In this document: positions 37,101-48,241 of the stretch, piece by piece
How positions within the stretch are numbered: position 1 is the stretch's first letter
Layout of the letters: each line of letters opens with the position of its first letter
NCBI RefSeq assembly: GCF_025370935.1
Contig: NC_133472.1
Location: forward strand, 27,018,401-27,082,400
From: Choristoneura fumiferana
Lineage: Eukaryota > Arthropoda > Insecta > Lepidoptera > Tortricidae
Length of the DNA: 64,000 nucleotides
Direction: 5' to 3'
Translations under genes and position numbers: made by a program
Notes under the pieces: generated by a model
What the model saw: the letters and a program-made list of their open reading frames with translations, nothing else
Databases searched by the model: none
What the model was told of the DNA's origin: nothing

Positions 37101-39665
37101 ATTCAAAACACTGAGACGCATCCGACTAAGATTTTAACTCAAGACCTAAAGTTTGCAAGTCCAACACTACACAGCTGAACCCGCATGCTAATGAATGACA
37201 GAGCTATAAATTGCCGATCTTATTGCACATTAATTTTACACAAAATAAAACATTACTCGTATATCTTGTAAATATACATCCTACAGAGATATTTAAGACC
37301 AAGCGACATCGATTGTTCGGTCCCGGAAGCCCCCTTAGCAAGTTTGTTGCTGTTTGAGTGTGTTAAGCTGTTTCCACGATTCTCGATATAAACAAACTCG
37401 AATAAATATACAAAAATTGATGAAAAGCATAAATTATTACACTATAAAAGCCAAATTATTCGAAACTCACTACCGAATTGATAGTGTCTGTTTTTCTTGT
37501 AGTCTTGTATTAAACCAAATAAAAAGCCAAATAAAAAATAGCCCGAGTTCATGCCCTGGCATTTTGCCGTATAAGGAAGTGTACTCTTAATAGCCATGAT
37601 GTGATACTTATTAATTACTTTACCAGGTCGGTCGTAGAGTTTTCTCTAAAGTGCGATAACCTTATCTAATTTTGATTTTGATGCATTGTCTCATTAACCT
37701 ACTAGCATTCATAATATTAAAAAATGATATTGATGATTTGGCTGTTGCAAATTCATATTACACAATAAGGCGCAGTATGGTTTCATTTCGTAACGCGTGC
37801 CGTGCGTGACTGTAAACGGAATAATCGCACCAAGAGGCGCGACGCTCGCTGCAGCCATCGCTGCACGAAGCACTGCAAACAGCCACCAACTGCTTGCGCA
37901 AGTTTAGTGTGCCTGCTAAACATTGCTCTACAGGTGTAGCCACACGCAGAGTGCTGCGTGGCAAACTTGTAGAGGCAAGTTTGCCACACAGCCCACATGC
38001 ACGCAGTGACATCGGAAGCCACTTTCAAACTTCCCCAATATAAGACATTGAAAAATAATATAATTGGAACAATAAAGACTGTCCACGATAAAATCCGGTC
38101 ATGCCTCATCTGGTGTATCTATGTAATGAATGCTAATTTTCAAGCAGCACTTTTTTAAGTAATTAGTGGTTATGAAACTACATAATAAAAATATAATCAT
38201 AATTAAAAGTTAGGGCGTCTGTGAGTTTTAGCTTTATATATTACACTGTGCCTAAATTATTCTATACAGCGTCTTCTGAGGGTCTTTTCTAGGTTTTTAT
38301 GTAAAGTTTATATATTTTTATAAAATTGGACAATCCACTTTATAGCTTATAACTTTGTCTTTTCACGACAGCTAATATTTTTCGAATTGACTTCAGATTG
38401 AGGTAGTTTAGAAGTGTTTTAACATTGGTGAATTTGCCTTTTTGACAGAAAAATGCCTCCCATATAAAAACTACTTTAGGTGCTTGGATTAGAATTTTTG
38501 TTCCCGACTCCCCCAATTAGAAAACCGTAACATCATGATTTTTATTGGAAAGATAATATCCTAATGAGCGTAAAAGAGCTTGTAAAAATATAAATACAAT
38601 TGTGGCATTGAAGTTGAAAACGAGTGAATATTATCAAAAAACGCTGTACAGAGCAATTTAGGCACAGTGAAATACATAAAGCTAAAACTCACAGATGCTC
38701 TAATATTTTATTGTGATTGTATTTTTATTATGTAGTTTCATAATCACTGACTATTACAAAAAAGTGCTGCTTGAAAATTTGCATTCATTACAAAGATACA
38801 CCAGATCAGGCATGCCCGGATTTTATCGTGGACAGTTAGAAGAATGTCCAATTATGAATACGAGTAATGTCTATTCACTAGTATCACTCAAACAAAACAC
38901 TTAACAAAAAAACTGTACGTATGACAAAACAAACCTGAATAAGAAAATAGGGGATGATCTTCAGAATGGTTGTGGAATTTAGACCACAAACACAGCGTAA
39001 ATTCTTTCAAATCTGGTAAATCCTTTTCGTATTCCACATACTGGTAGAAGAGTTCTTGGTTCATGGACACTTTGTGGACGCTGCATGTGTCAGAGTCGGC
39101 CGGCGACGTGCCGAACAGCTTGCTGCTTGTGAACGAATTATGACTGACCGGTCTTCTATTTACTATTTTCAAATGCGGACTGTGAAATATTTTTTTATAT
39201 ATCAATTGTAATGAATTTTGGGAAACTTAGCATTAAATTAAGCGGAAATTACACTTTGTTGTTCGCCTAATGCGGTCGCCGAACTTGTCTCAAACTACTT
39301 CGGCGAACGACCGTCGCCTTTACATTAGTCTGTTCGTCTACTGCGTCGGCCATATTAAAGCGGTAGCAGCTGTCGATCGCCGAATGCGGCCGACTACAGT
39401 GTTCTTCACACTTTTGCGGTCGCCGCATGCAGCATGCGGCGAACAACAAAGTGTAATTTCCGCTTTAATATACAAACTTTCAATCAAATTTTGTATCTCC
39501 CAAAGAATAATAATAAATGATTAAGTTTAACCTGGATTCTAAAGACCTCTCCGGCGATTTAACATAAGTAGAATAGGTGAGGGATGATTCCGGTACAATT
39601 GGCTGCCAGCCGTCTTCCCTGGCCCAGGCTGTCCCTGCCAGGACACAAAGGACAAAAAAGCGCAT
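30935..39665 (-). CDS. Secreted pentraxin-domain protein, gene 1 (complete, eight exons)
   Basis: Exons 39532-39665, 38935-39179, 36776-36896, 35018-35111, 33186-33279, 31519-32160, 31225-31400 and 30935-31108 total 1680 nt: 559 residues plus stop, with phases 2,1,2,0,1,1,0. Residues 1-15 are a signal peptide (MRFFVLCVLAGTAWA). About 75-235 is a pentraxin/LamG-like domain: FTLCLWSKF, then WYHSCQSWNGKTGEW (close to the HxCxSW signature, with the two cysteines that pair in pentraxins), HVIKGGGVAVSGQEQ and GLMGEITMLQLY. The GQEQ part of the calcium loop is kept. The tail is His-rich, then Gln/Pro-rich, with dibasic clusters (FKRDSKKRDKR) that furin-type enzymes could cut. It ends in a Cys-containing block shared with gene 2. 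It probably acts outside the cell as a lectin-like or matrix protein; ligand unknown. Confidence 0.88.
31225..31400 (-). CDS. Pentraxin gene 1, exon 7
   Basis: Continues GKKEKRGLVALSDGSIVDEA then an acidic segment AEDNDDRLFQQS to LQKET. It leaves on a codon boundary at GTAAGT. No recognisable domain. Confidence 0.82.
31519..32160 (-). CDS. Pentraxin gene 1, exon 6 (end of domain, tail)
   Basis: Opens KQQSGLMGEITMLQLYHV, the last strand of the pentraxin domain, then HKDHKHHHAHHFKHD, a possible metal-binding His cluster. A Gln/Pro/Asn-rich region without known domain follows, then FKRDSKKRDKRDNPEKELEE. It leaves in phase 1. An antisense frame at 31464-32119 is only a shadow. Confidence 0.85.
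32361..33155 (+). mobile_element. 'gggttccg' repeat, partial copy in pentraxin gene 1 intron 5
   Basis: Starts 'acgagtgcgagtcagattcg' and ends with a GACA/GACG stretch, 'aatagggttccgt' and 'tacggaaccctt'. It finishes only about 30 bp from the edge of exon 5. Confidence 0.65.
33186..33279 (-). CDS. Pentraxin gene 1, exon 5 (GQEQ loop)
   Basis: Reads LVGHVIKGGGVAVSGQEQSL then LYRKDGLEPTF. GGGxxxxGQEQ is the calcium-loop segment of classical pentraxins, though the following Asp is Ser here. It leaves in phase 1 at GTGAGT, the same phase as the matching exon of gene 2. Confidence 0.85.
33487..33690. repeat. Imperfect (ATG)n trinucleotide array
   Basis: About 200 bp of GAT/GGT trinucleotides in intron 4 of pentraxin gene 1. 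The His- and Ser-rich minus-strand frames through it are translations of the microsatellite, not a gene. Confidence 0.9.
34459..34601. mobile_element. MITE with TAA target duplication (family 'ctgtttcacc'), copy 1
   Basis: Starts 'gggcctgtttcaccac', has inverted 'gccgtct'/'agacggc' in the middle and ends with 'gtgaaac' plus 'ggtc'. Flanked by TAA on both sides. Related to 56430-56570. A three-base TWA duplication fits PIF/Harbinger-type elements. Confidence 0.75.
35018..35111 (-). CDS. Pentraxin gene 1, exon 4 (signature motif)
   Basis: Reads TWYHSCQSWNGKTGEWQIWV and DAERVGRGFHNR. HSCQSW matches the pentraxin signature HxCx[ST]W and carries the second paired cysteine. It leaves on a codon boundary at GTATGA. 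Confidence 0.87.
35485..35818 (-). mobile_element. tRNA-derived SINE
   Basis: On the minus strand the element opens with 'tggcctagtgg', matching the RNA polymerase III A box, and has 'ggtcgaatccgg' as B box about 40 bases on. A tRNA-unrelated body and an A/T-rich tail follow. It lies in intron 3 of pentraxin gene 1. The open frame through it is not a gene. Confidence 0.75.
36776..36896 (-). CDS. Pentraxin gene 1, exon 3
   Basis: Reads VEDSPKEISAWISNTAEASY then FSMAIHGQTFFRLNYPLKLN. It enters in phase 1 and leaves in phase 2 at a strong donor (GTAAGTG). It is the middle sheet of the domain. In gene 2 this exon and the next are one exon. Confidence 0.82.
37760..38035. repeat. GC-richer hairpin-forming block
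   Basis: Carries 'gtggcaaacttgtagaggca' followed at once by 'agtttgccacac', a local hairpin, and other short inverted words around 'ctgcagccatcgctgca'. Overlapping minus-strand frames (84 and 108 codons) have no recognisable domain. Probably a transposon fragment in intron 2 of pentraxin gene 1. Confidence 0.35.
38079..38835. mobile_element. Foldback element with about 193-bp inverted arms
   Basis: Left arm 38079-38271 ('ctgtccacgataaaatccgg' to 'tacagcg') is the inverse of 38642-38835, with perhaps 15% differences by eye. Spacer about 370 bp without coding content. It sits in intron 2 of pentraxin gene 1 and ends 100 bp from exon 2. Confidence 0.85.
38935..39179 (-). CDS. Pentraxin gene 1, exon 2
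   Basis: Reads SPHLKIVNRRPVSHNSF through SDTCSVHKVSMNQEL to LPDLKEFTLCLWSKFHNH and PLFSYS. FTLCLW is the first strand and first paired cysteine of the pentraxin fold. It leaves in phase 1 at GTTTGT. Confidence 0.85.
39237..39468. mobile_element. MITE filling most of pentraxin gene 1 intron 1
   Basis: Ends 'gcggaaattacactttgttg' and its inverse, with 'gttcgcc' next to them. The interior has repeated 'gccgaatgcgg'-type words. The element takes about 230 of the intron's 352 bases. Confidence 0.85.
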
Positions 39666-39668
39666 CGT
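39532..39668 (-). CDS. Pentraxin gene 1, exon 1 (signal peptide)
   Basis: ATG at 39663-39665, three bases after an acceptor (tttgtttcag), so a non-coding leader exon lies upstream. Encodes the signal peptide and REDGWQPIVPESSLTYSTYV up to LES. It ends in phase 2 at GTTAAA, a weak donor; the joined codon is Ser with exon 2. Confidence 0.8.
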
Positions 39669-40119
39669 CTGAAACAAAAGTTTTAATCAGACATCAACAC
39701 CAGGCACAAAGTAAAACATGAAGTGCGGGAAAGAGCGTTGTGCAGGTTTGCTACGAGTGCCCCCCACACCAACAGGCAGAACACGTAGGTGTCACCAGTT
39801 ACAAACGGGCTCGGACGCCTCATCAGAGTTCAATTTCTTTTCGGTTTAGGGGGTGCTTCCATGCATATAAGAGCTGACCATGATTACCGTATCTTTGATT
39901 TATGATTAATATTTTTTTGTTATTTCTTCATCACCAAACGAAAGGGATTACCGTCTACAAAATTATTGCTTATTTTACTGTTCGTAAATGCCTTTAGAAA
40001 TATATCACTCTCTTTTAGTTTTTTAGAAACTGTTTACTACGTAAACCAAATTATCTAATAATTAGGCCATTTGAAGAAAATATGTACCTTTAGTTATTTT
40101 TTTTTAACCATTGTTTTTA

Positions 40120-41298
40120 GGATTATCTCAATCAAAATCGTTTCTTCATTCAAACCTCGTACAAGAAAAAATATGTCCCAAATTTTCCGTGTCGTTCGTT
40201 ACATTTTTGTAAGAATGTTTTTTTATTACAATAAACGTAACGCCTGAGAAATATTTTCTATACAAAATTTTGAGACGTCCCAAATATCCATCACAGTCTC
40301 GTTACACTTTAGTATTCATGTTTTTGAACAAGCCCTCTTGTTCTGAGAGGAGGCCTGTGCCCAGCAGTGGGACGTATATAGGCTGGGATGAATGAATTAA
40401 TTCATGTTTTTATTTATTTCTATGAACGTAAGGCACCTGAGAAATATTTTTCCATAAGTATAAAAGTTTGGGACACTTGAAGGGTGCATATTTTTTATTA
40501 ACACCGCAATCGGGAGTTATCACGCTAAACACACGATTTCAACCTATCTAATAGTTGTTCCTCCTTCGTTTGCCTCCCTTAGAAACTTTACATTTTCCCG
40601 TGTTAAAAAGAACAAATGTTAATAGTGTATTTAATTATATTATTTTATACACATTATTCAAGAATACTTAGATTATCATAGGATACCTAATACTTTATTT
40701 ATTTATTTAATGTTATACCTATTGAGTAGTGGAGTACACACTCAGATCGTTACACACCAGATTCTTAAGAATTAAAAAGGGCACAAGAGCTTTTATAGGT
40801 GTGAAAAAATATGTGGAGGGACAAGCAAGACAACATTAATAATAAATTAGGAAGGAGGAACAACTATTAGATAGGTTGAAATCGTGTGTTTAGCGTGATA
40901 ACTCCCGATTGCGGTGGTAATAAAAAATATGCACCCTTCAAGTGTCCCAAACTTTTATACTTATGGAAAAATATTTCTCAGGTGCCTTACGTTCATAGAA
41001 ATAAATAAAAACATGAATTCATTCATTCATCCCAGCCTATATACGTCCCACTGCTGGGCACAGTCCTCCTCTCAGAACAAGAGGGCTTGTTCAAAAACAT
41101 GAATACTAAAGTGTAACGAGACTGTGATGGATATTTGGGACGTCTCAAAATTTTGTATAGAAAATATTTCTCAGGCGTTACGTTCATTGTAATAAAAAAA
41201 AAATCTTACAAAAATGTAACGAACGACACGGAAAATTTGGGACATATTTTTTTTTGAACGAGGTTTGAATGAAGAAACGATTTTGATTAAGATAATCC
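40120..41298. repeat. Large inverted duplication, 448-bp arms
   Basis: Left arm 40120-40567 and right arm 40851-41298 have identical length and differ at about ten positions by eye; the 283-bp spacer (40568-40850) is unrelated. Both arms contain the same LINE/SINE tail ('gcccagcagtgggacgtata'), so that fragment was present before the arm was copied. The outermost words are 'ggattatct' and its inverse. It starts 455 bp upstream of the pentraxin gene 1 start codon. No coding capacity. Confidence 0.93.
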
Positions 41299-44200
41299 TT
41301 GGAAATACTAGGACACGCAATATCAAGGGGTCTTATTACTGCGTAAAAACAACTTCGGTGAAGATTTACAGTGATCCTCCCGAAGCCGACTCGCAACTAA
41401 GTTCGCAGGGGGAGGGGGATTACAAATGTTATTATTTTTTTGCCTTACGATAAAGGCTAAATTACGATGTACCTACCGGAAATATAAGAAAGTTATAACG
41501 ATTGGATAGTGAAGTTTTTGCTTAGTACATCCTGCTAAAGTATTTATGTGTGTGCGTGATGTGTGCGTGTTTGTTACCCTTTCACTCTAAGCGACTGTAC
41601 AAATTTGGATGAAATTTAGTTTTTTAGATCTTTAAAAAACGCTAATAGGAGCAGGTGTAATGTATAAATATAAATTAAAACCATTGGAAATTAGTGAATT
41701 CCTGTCATTTCAATTCAATTGTCATAATGTACCTAGTGATTCATGCGACAGAAGTCTTGGGTACCTAAATGCGTTTCAGATAAGAATATTATTCCATCCG
41801 GTAAAAAATGAGTAAAAGATCATTCTCTTAGAAAAAGATAAATCGTTGCAAGTTTTTTTCCACGGACGGTGACGAGGTATGCCCATCGGGAAATTTTTAT
41901 TCTATTTTCAAAACATTGCCTTGAATAAAATTTTTTTTATATTTCACTAACCCTAGGTATAACACAAAACGATTTTCAAGAAAATAGAGTATTTTCTTAT
42001 CTGGTACTAAGTAACTCATTTATTACTGTTTTCTACTTACTTTGCTAAACCAACCAAATTTAAAATTTATGTGCACGCATATGCGGTAGGTACAGGTGAA
42101 ATCGTAGTTAAATTTCTACGTGTGGAAAAAGTGAAATGAACAGGATCCAAGCATTATCTATTGAGCGTGCCTCAGACGATGTTTTGCGGTGAATATAAAT
42201 GCACATACTTTCAAAATAAAAGGAATCTCGAAACATCCACTTTAAATGAGTTGTTCGGTTATATAGTGTACACATAGATGCATCTAAAAAAAGCAATTTT
42301 AGACGTAGAAGAATGAATCAAAATTAGTTTTATTCACGGTTTTTTAAAGTTTTTTATCCAAGCTCTTTATTGTTATTTATAAGTACTTATTATCATCCTA
42401 CTTACGTATCAAACTTCAAGTGAGTAAATTTTGACCCGCAAGATTCAAAAACCTTAAGTTCTGTACTTATCTACTTACGAGCATGTAAATACGAACATTG
42501 ACAGTTAAATAAAAACTTATAAAAATAAAATCCGTAGGGAAAAATGTTATGTGCAATGCAACCTACGGTTCCATAACGAAATAGTGTTATAATATAATAT
42601 TAGATTCAGTTTGATATACTTTCTTGTCTTGCGTAACCCAAATTACCGTACATTGAGTTTCAGCCTGATCTAACGATAGCGCCAGTAGGTGCGATTATTG
42701 AATTAAAACGGCATGCTCCACCTGCTTCTTTTGCCGGTATACAAGCGGCACTTTCAATTACTCCACATTGCATGTAACATAAGAATGATGTAAATCTTTT
42801 TTAATTTATTATTTCACACACAGTTTTTCCAGTGTCTCGTAAAATCATTATAGTTGCGAAATATAAAGCTAATATGGCAGATAAATAAATTAATAAGTGT
42901 GTTAATAAGATTTTAAGCATCGTTTAACCGTTAATCTGTTAATCTTTGCGAGGTAATCGGTAATAGTTTTTGAGCTAAAGCAAAATGCGTCTTATGTTTA
43001 AGCTTTATCGTGCGTTATATAAAACTACTGCCACTTGTTTGATGTCGGATCGCATATTATATTTACTTTGTACAGCAAGCGTCATACCCTCTTACTAATA
43101 AAAAACCTAAACCTCAACTAGAAAGTAACAAACCTGTTATATTTAGTTAAATGTATGTTTACAATAGTAAAGACTAATGTCAAAGTGACAGGTAATGACA
43201 AACGATTTAATTTTATGTAATGTAGAGTTTTAAAGGAGAACAATCTTATATCATGGAAAAGATGCAAAAATGTCCAGCTTCAAACGGTAAATAATAGTTC
43301 AAAATTCCTTTAGATTGGCACTAGAAAAGTAGCAAGTGTCTGAAATAATTTAATAGTTAAATTATATTCTAAAATAACTTCTATAAGAACTCGCGAGCAA
43401 CCATTGAATTATTTTGATGTGTTGAAATCATAATAAAAGAGTGATTTTACTGTAATTATCGTTATAACACTTCCTTTGTCTACTATTAACCCGCTTGCTA
43501 GGTAGGTACTGTAGGACCGTATATTTAACTTTTGCACACACGGAGGCTGTCCTCTTTTGAATTTACACTACACAATAAAGTTAGGTATTTAACAAGCATA
43601 ATAAAATAGAGGTTAATATCTACATTTATATCTAGTAGCTTGTGGATCGCAGTTTGTATTTAGTGCATTGTCATTTCAACATCAGGAGTGCCAGTTTTGC
43701 CTAGTACTAGTAGTAGTACTTAGCTGAATTTTACACCTACTTGATAACATATATGACATTGACACGCAACATGGTGGTTTTTTACAAAATTCTATAGAAA
43801 CACAATTTGATAAAGCATAGAGTTCACTAAAACGCGAAATATTTAATAACATCTCAAGGTGCAGTCAAGTTAGTTAAAGCAGGCAGAGGAACAGTAGGAT
43901 CGAAACACGACAATCGTCAAGTCTTTCTTTGTCTGTGTAGGTGAAGAACTGTAAGAGTCTAAGGACGTATTATTTTTTTGGATCTAGCAATCCAAGTAAA
44001 TAATTTATGATGAAAAAAATGTATGTAACATTTCTTGCTTGCTGTCAGTACTTTTTATTATGTTATTGTCTCTATAAACTACATTACCGTACTAAATTTC
44101 AAAACGATGCCATGAACCGTTGAAGAGTTCCGTCCTGCGGACACGATCCTGTATGGACCACCAGGATTTCACAAGGTACCAGATTATTGTATTTTCACTG

Positions 44201-44389
44201 TATTTACATAAGTATGTCTAATTTCAGCTCAATTGGTACCGGAAGTGGTTGAAAATTGGTTTGCAAAATAAACCACAAGTTAAATAGGTAAATAGATACA
44301 TACCTACACTTACTTAATATTATATGTATTTTGTACGTTAAATAAAAGCTTGTTTAAATAGATAAAATATGAAGCTTCCGATTTCCTTG

Positions 44390-44650
44390 TTAATAAGAAT
44401 TCCATCCTAACATAACATGAATTGTTTCGTTAACGTTCTTGTAAGTAACGAGAGCGTAACTTGATTTGAAAAAGGTGTCTTTATTATGTGAATCATACGT
44501 AGCTACTCGTACTAGTGCTAAGTGTACGAAAGCTAATAGTAGTGAAATGATTCCGGCTGCCGTGCCGGTTACGTAACACTGTCGCTTCCGGCCCGCGGCG
44601 AGCTCACGGTTTCCTACTGCGGGCACGGTGCCGTGCCGGACCGGTTCGCG
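44390..44650 (-). other. Candidate exon with a hydrophobic segment
   Basis: Open from an acceptor-like 'gcatttag' near 44672 to a stop at 44390: NRKTFREPV, GRKRQCYVTG, then a 24-residue hydrophobic stretch (AAGIISLLLAFVHLALV) and NVNETIHV with a possible glycosylation site. It has no in-frame ATG and no strong donor, so it is not a complete gene. It could be a chance frame in a GC-rich promoter-like block or part of an unrecognised membrane protein. Confidence 0.2.
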
Positions 44651-45267
44651 GAACGTCTTCCGATTCTAAATGCCGCCGTAGCATTGTATAAACCAAGCTA
44701 TTAGGATTTTTGAAAGCACCTCCTGTGCCACATGTAGAACTACCTGTGTCGCAAATTATATTATGTAACTGATCTTAATTAAGCTGTTCCGCAATAATGT
44801 TTATCTAATAATGATTATGCTAGTACGTAATTTATATTTATACCTAATTTTTTTTCATCGACTTGGAGTAGGTACCACCGCTCGCAAAATGTTGAGTTAT
44901 GTGATGAGAAATTACTTCATGCATTTTAAGAAACGCTGTACCTACATGCAAGAATAAGTAAGAATAAGAATGGTTTGTATAGTATGGTTCGTTCGGCCAA
45001 TTAAATAGATCAGCAAAACAATGTCTCCTGCTGTCCCAAATAAGTTGTTTGAAATTTCCGATAAAGTTAGAAAAAAATAATAATAAAAATAATTTATTTT
45101 TACAGAATAGTACATTTTAATTTTAATCTAGATGTCAATACTTGTTATCAACACCTTTTACTAAGATTTTTGTTACTTTTTATTATAGATTATAATTGTT
45201 TAATGTACACGCTCCATCTATAATTAATTTTAAACTAGCTGCTCGCCGTGGCTTTGCACTCGCACGG

Positions 45268-45637
45268 GTATACAGATCTGTTCACTCACGAAGGAGGGCC
45301 CCTCCACATTTTATAATTGTAGTTGTAAACGTATCCGTACGACAAGTCTATGTGTGTGTAGCTGGAACGTGGCAGTTATTTGGTGTCCGTAACTTCAGTC
45401 ACACACTCTAAGATAACGGGTAAGTACGAGGTTTACTCGTACAGTCTAGTTCATAAACTTGTGAGCAAACATTTGATCAAAAATATCTGAGCACGCTTCT
45501 ACGCCGTTAACAATGAGTCGTGTTCAGATATTTTTGATCAAATGTTTGCTCACAAGTTTATGAACTCGACTGTACTATTGCACATTGATAAGTTGTGGAT
45601 GGGCGCTCCTTCGTGAGTGAACAGATCTATTCTGTAC
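45268..45637. mobile_element. Nested double palindrome (foldback element)
   Basis: Outer arms: 'acagatctgttcactcacga' near 45272 and its inverse near 45608-45626. Inner arms: 45439-45493 and 45523-45576, almost perfect inverses around 'gttcataaacttgtgagcaa'. Flanked by 'aactagctg.tgcc'-type lepidopteran repeat ends at 45235 and, inverted, at 45955. Probably one foldback transposon inserted in another repeat. Confidence 0.75.
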
Positions 45638-46767
45638 ATTAATAATGACGTAAATGAGACTAAATCTACCTTTCAAGCACTTCCATCTTGCTCACTCACT
45701 CACTTTTTGAATGGAGATGTTTAAATTCAATTTTTTACTCTGGCATACAATTTTACAACTATTTTCCATCACATAAACCTTCTACAATGGAAACTAAAAA
45801 ACAGCTGCAGCCATTTTGAAGTATCTAATGCGCGAACACACATGTCTTCAATGAATTTTTATTTATATATAGGATACAAGGTAAAGTTTGTTATTGACGT
45901 CTGAACCGATTAAAATAAAATTTAATATATAAATAAATTCTTCACAGATGAAGTCGCCGGCAACAGCTAGTAAATTATAAAGTTTGGAGACGCAGACTGC
46001 ATTGATTTTGCCGCCGTTAGATACAATTTTGAGCTCTTCATGTTGAGGCTACCAGTGGATAATTGGTTCAGAGCCAGTGAATTTTCTCTTCTCTTATAAG
46101 GTGGGATACGGCTCTTATGTTATAGTAAAGGCTAGAAATGTAACACACCAAATGTGTTACGTGTTTCCATTGTTAGTGTCTATTGTACGTGTATAAATTG
46201 TGTGATAATGGAAGGAAAAAGGTGTTTTCCAAAGACAAACTCGACTAAATCTAAACCCGTTCACGAAAATCTCTATACCTATAGCAAATTTAATCGTAAC
46301 CAGGACAGGACTATTGTTCGTAGGATAGGAGCCATTCTCGAGAACTTAAAACATACCTACCTATACAGTATTCACAAAAAAATAAAGAATTTGATTAAAA
46401 ATAAAAGAACTATAACTCACTTATTTTTGAGATACTAATACTACTACTACTACTTTTTGAAGTTGAAGAAACTGAATATTTTTATTTTAAATCTTTTTTG
46501 TCAGCAAGTCTATTCATGATACCCGTAAAGAGCTTTCGCATGATATTGGGTCATAAAATTCAAATAAATTTCAAAGTAGGTACACTTAGTTCAGTTTCTT
46601 AGATTGTACTTATAGTAGGTACCTACTGAAAATCGCCAAGCTTGTATCAACTGATTTAAAAAAATCGCAAAGCACCCCTGTTAAATCAGACTACATATAA
46701 ATAACTTAAAGCGAGGTTTTATATTAGTTGCGTAAAACTGTGACACGAATCTGTATAAAACACTTAC

Positions 46768-46985
46768 GCCGTGATCCAAATTATAAATATCCAAAGGCGC
46801 GCGTGTTCACAACCACGAGTTATTCACATACTGGTCAAAAGACTGCTGCTGGAGACTACATCGCGCCCCTCCCTGCAAGCTTTCTTCCAAACCCAATTGA
46901 CTCCATTCACGGCGACACTCGCGGTCACGTGCGTAAAACTCGACGCCGCCGCGACTCGCCGCCGCAGCCCCCACCCTCGTAAGAT
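46768..46985 (-). promoter_or_regulatory. GC-rich block, candidate leader exon of pentraxin gene 1
   Basis: A GC-rich patch in AT-rich surroundings, with an E-box 'cacgtg'. On the minus strand it ends in a strong donor (GTAAGTG) at 46767; on the plus strand a donor-like GTAAGA follows at 46980. Pentraxin gene 1 needs an upstream leader exon, so the minus-strand reading is attractive but unproven. Confidence 0.22.
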
Positions 46986-48241
46986 GCATCGGGCTATCAA
47001 CGTATACCAATTTTATTACAAACATTGCGGTTCCACTTAATTAGTAACTCTGTACGTCGTAATCTCAGTAACAAACTACCTCGGCAGCTTCTCGGTTGTC
47101 AGACAAAACAGTGTTATCTGGTAAAGGCCCCTTCCGTGGTCTACGAGTAGAGTTCAAAAATTAAGTCGTTGAACTGGATTTGGGTTGATTGGGTTATATT
47201 TTGAAACTACGTAACCCTGGATTAGGATTCCCTAACTTTGAACTATAAAAGTCACGTCAATGAACATCTAAGTTAATCGATTCATAAATATACTTATTTT
47301 AGAAGGTATACTTTTTATCACAATTCAAAAATAACGATCATTATTTTATCATTATTATCATGATACCCAGATCGATTGCTGCCAGTGTTTAGGCAAGTTA
47401 TCATGAAAAGCATTTAAAGGCATAGTACAATCGATTCAGTCTGAATTCTGAATAAAATACTTTCAGATTTTCAGTTAAGTATTTCATGATTTACAAGTTA
47501 ACGAGTAGTAGTCGATAAAAAATATATAACATTAAATATTTGCCCACATATTGTGCGAAACCCTACTGTGTGTGGCCAGATACACACTTGGCCGTTTGTT
47601 TAAATTGGATTCATCCTATTTTTGGGACGAATATACCAAAGATAGCGAGAGCTAAACGCTTTGTAAAACATGTAAACTTAGAAAGTACCCGGAGAAAATG
47701 AACGTGTGAGAAATAAGAAACAAGCTATATTCTAATCATGGGACTTGTGAAATGTTGCGCTGTCAATTCCATCGCATACTGGTGCAATAAAACACTCCCA
47801 AGTTTCCATTTTATAGGTAGATCGTGAGACACATATCTCAGCTAAACCACAGAATAAGTAATAAGTAGTGCTAAACATTGAACGTGAAAAAGGGAGCTAA
47901 GCTCGATGGTGGAAGATAACATTTAATTTTTTGAGCCATTTATTTTATTGGTTCTCTGGACTTGGTGTGAAAAGACTATACGCTGATATTTTTTTAATCA
48001 TATTAGTGTTTTGTCTCATTTACTCATTCAATTTAAGAGACAAAACACATATATTATTAGACTTGTAACTTTGAGAAAAAGGCCCAGGGCTTGCATTTAA
48101 TATATTATTAATTTATTATTATTCACTTATTCTAAAACGGCGTATTAACTCCAGTTCTACGTTAGAATAGGTTTAAGTACTTTTGTATTATCTTGACCGA
48201 AAAATTTTTTTTTTCGTGAGCTGACATCTAACGTTGTCATA

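Noticed and set aside
46154..46438. 94-codon plus-strand frame rich in Lys and Asn
   Set aside because: AT-rich codons, no domain, no splice sites or promoter; indistinguishable from chance.
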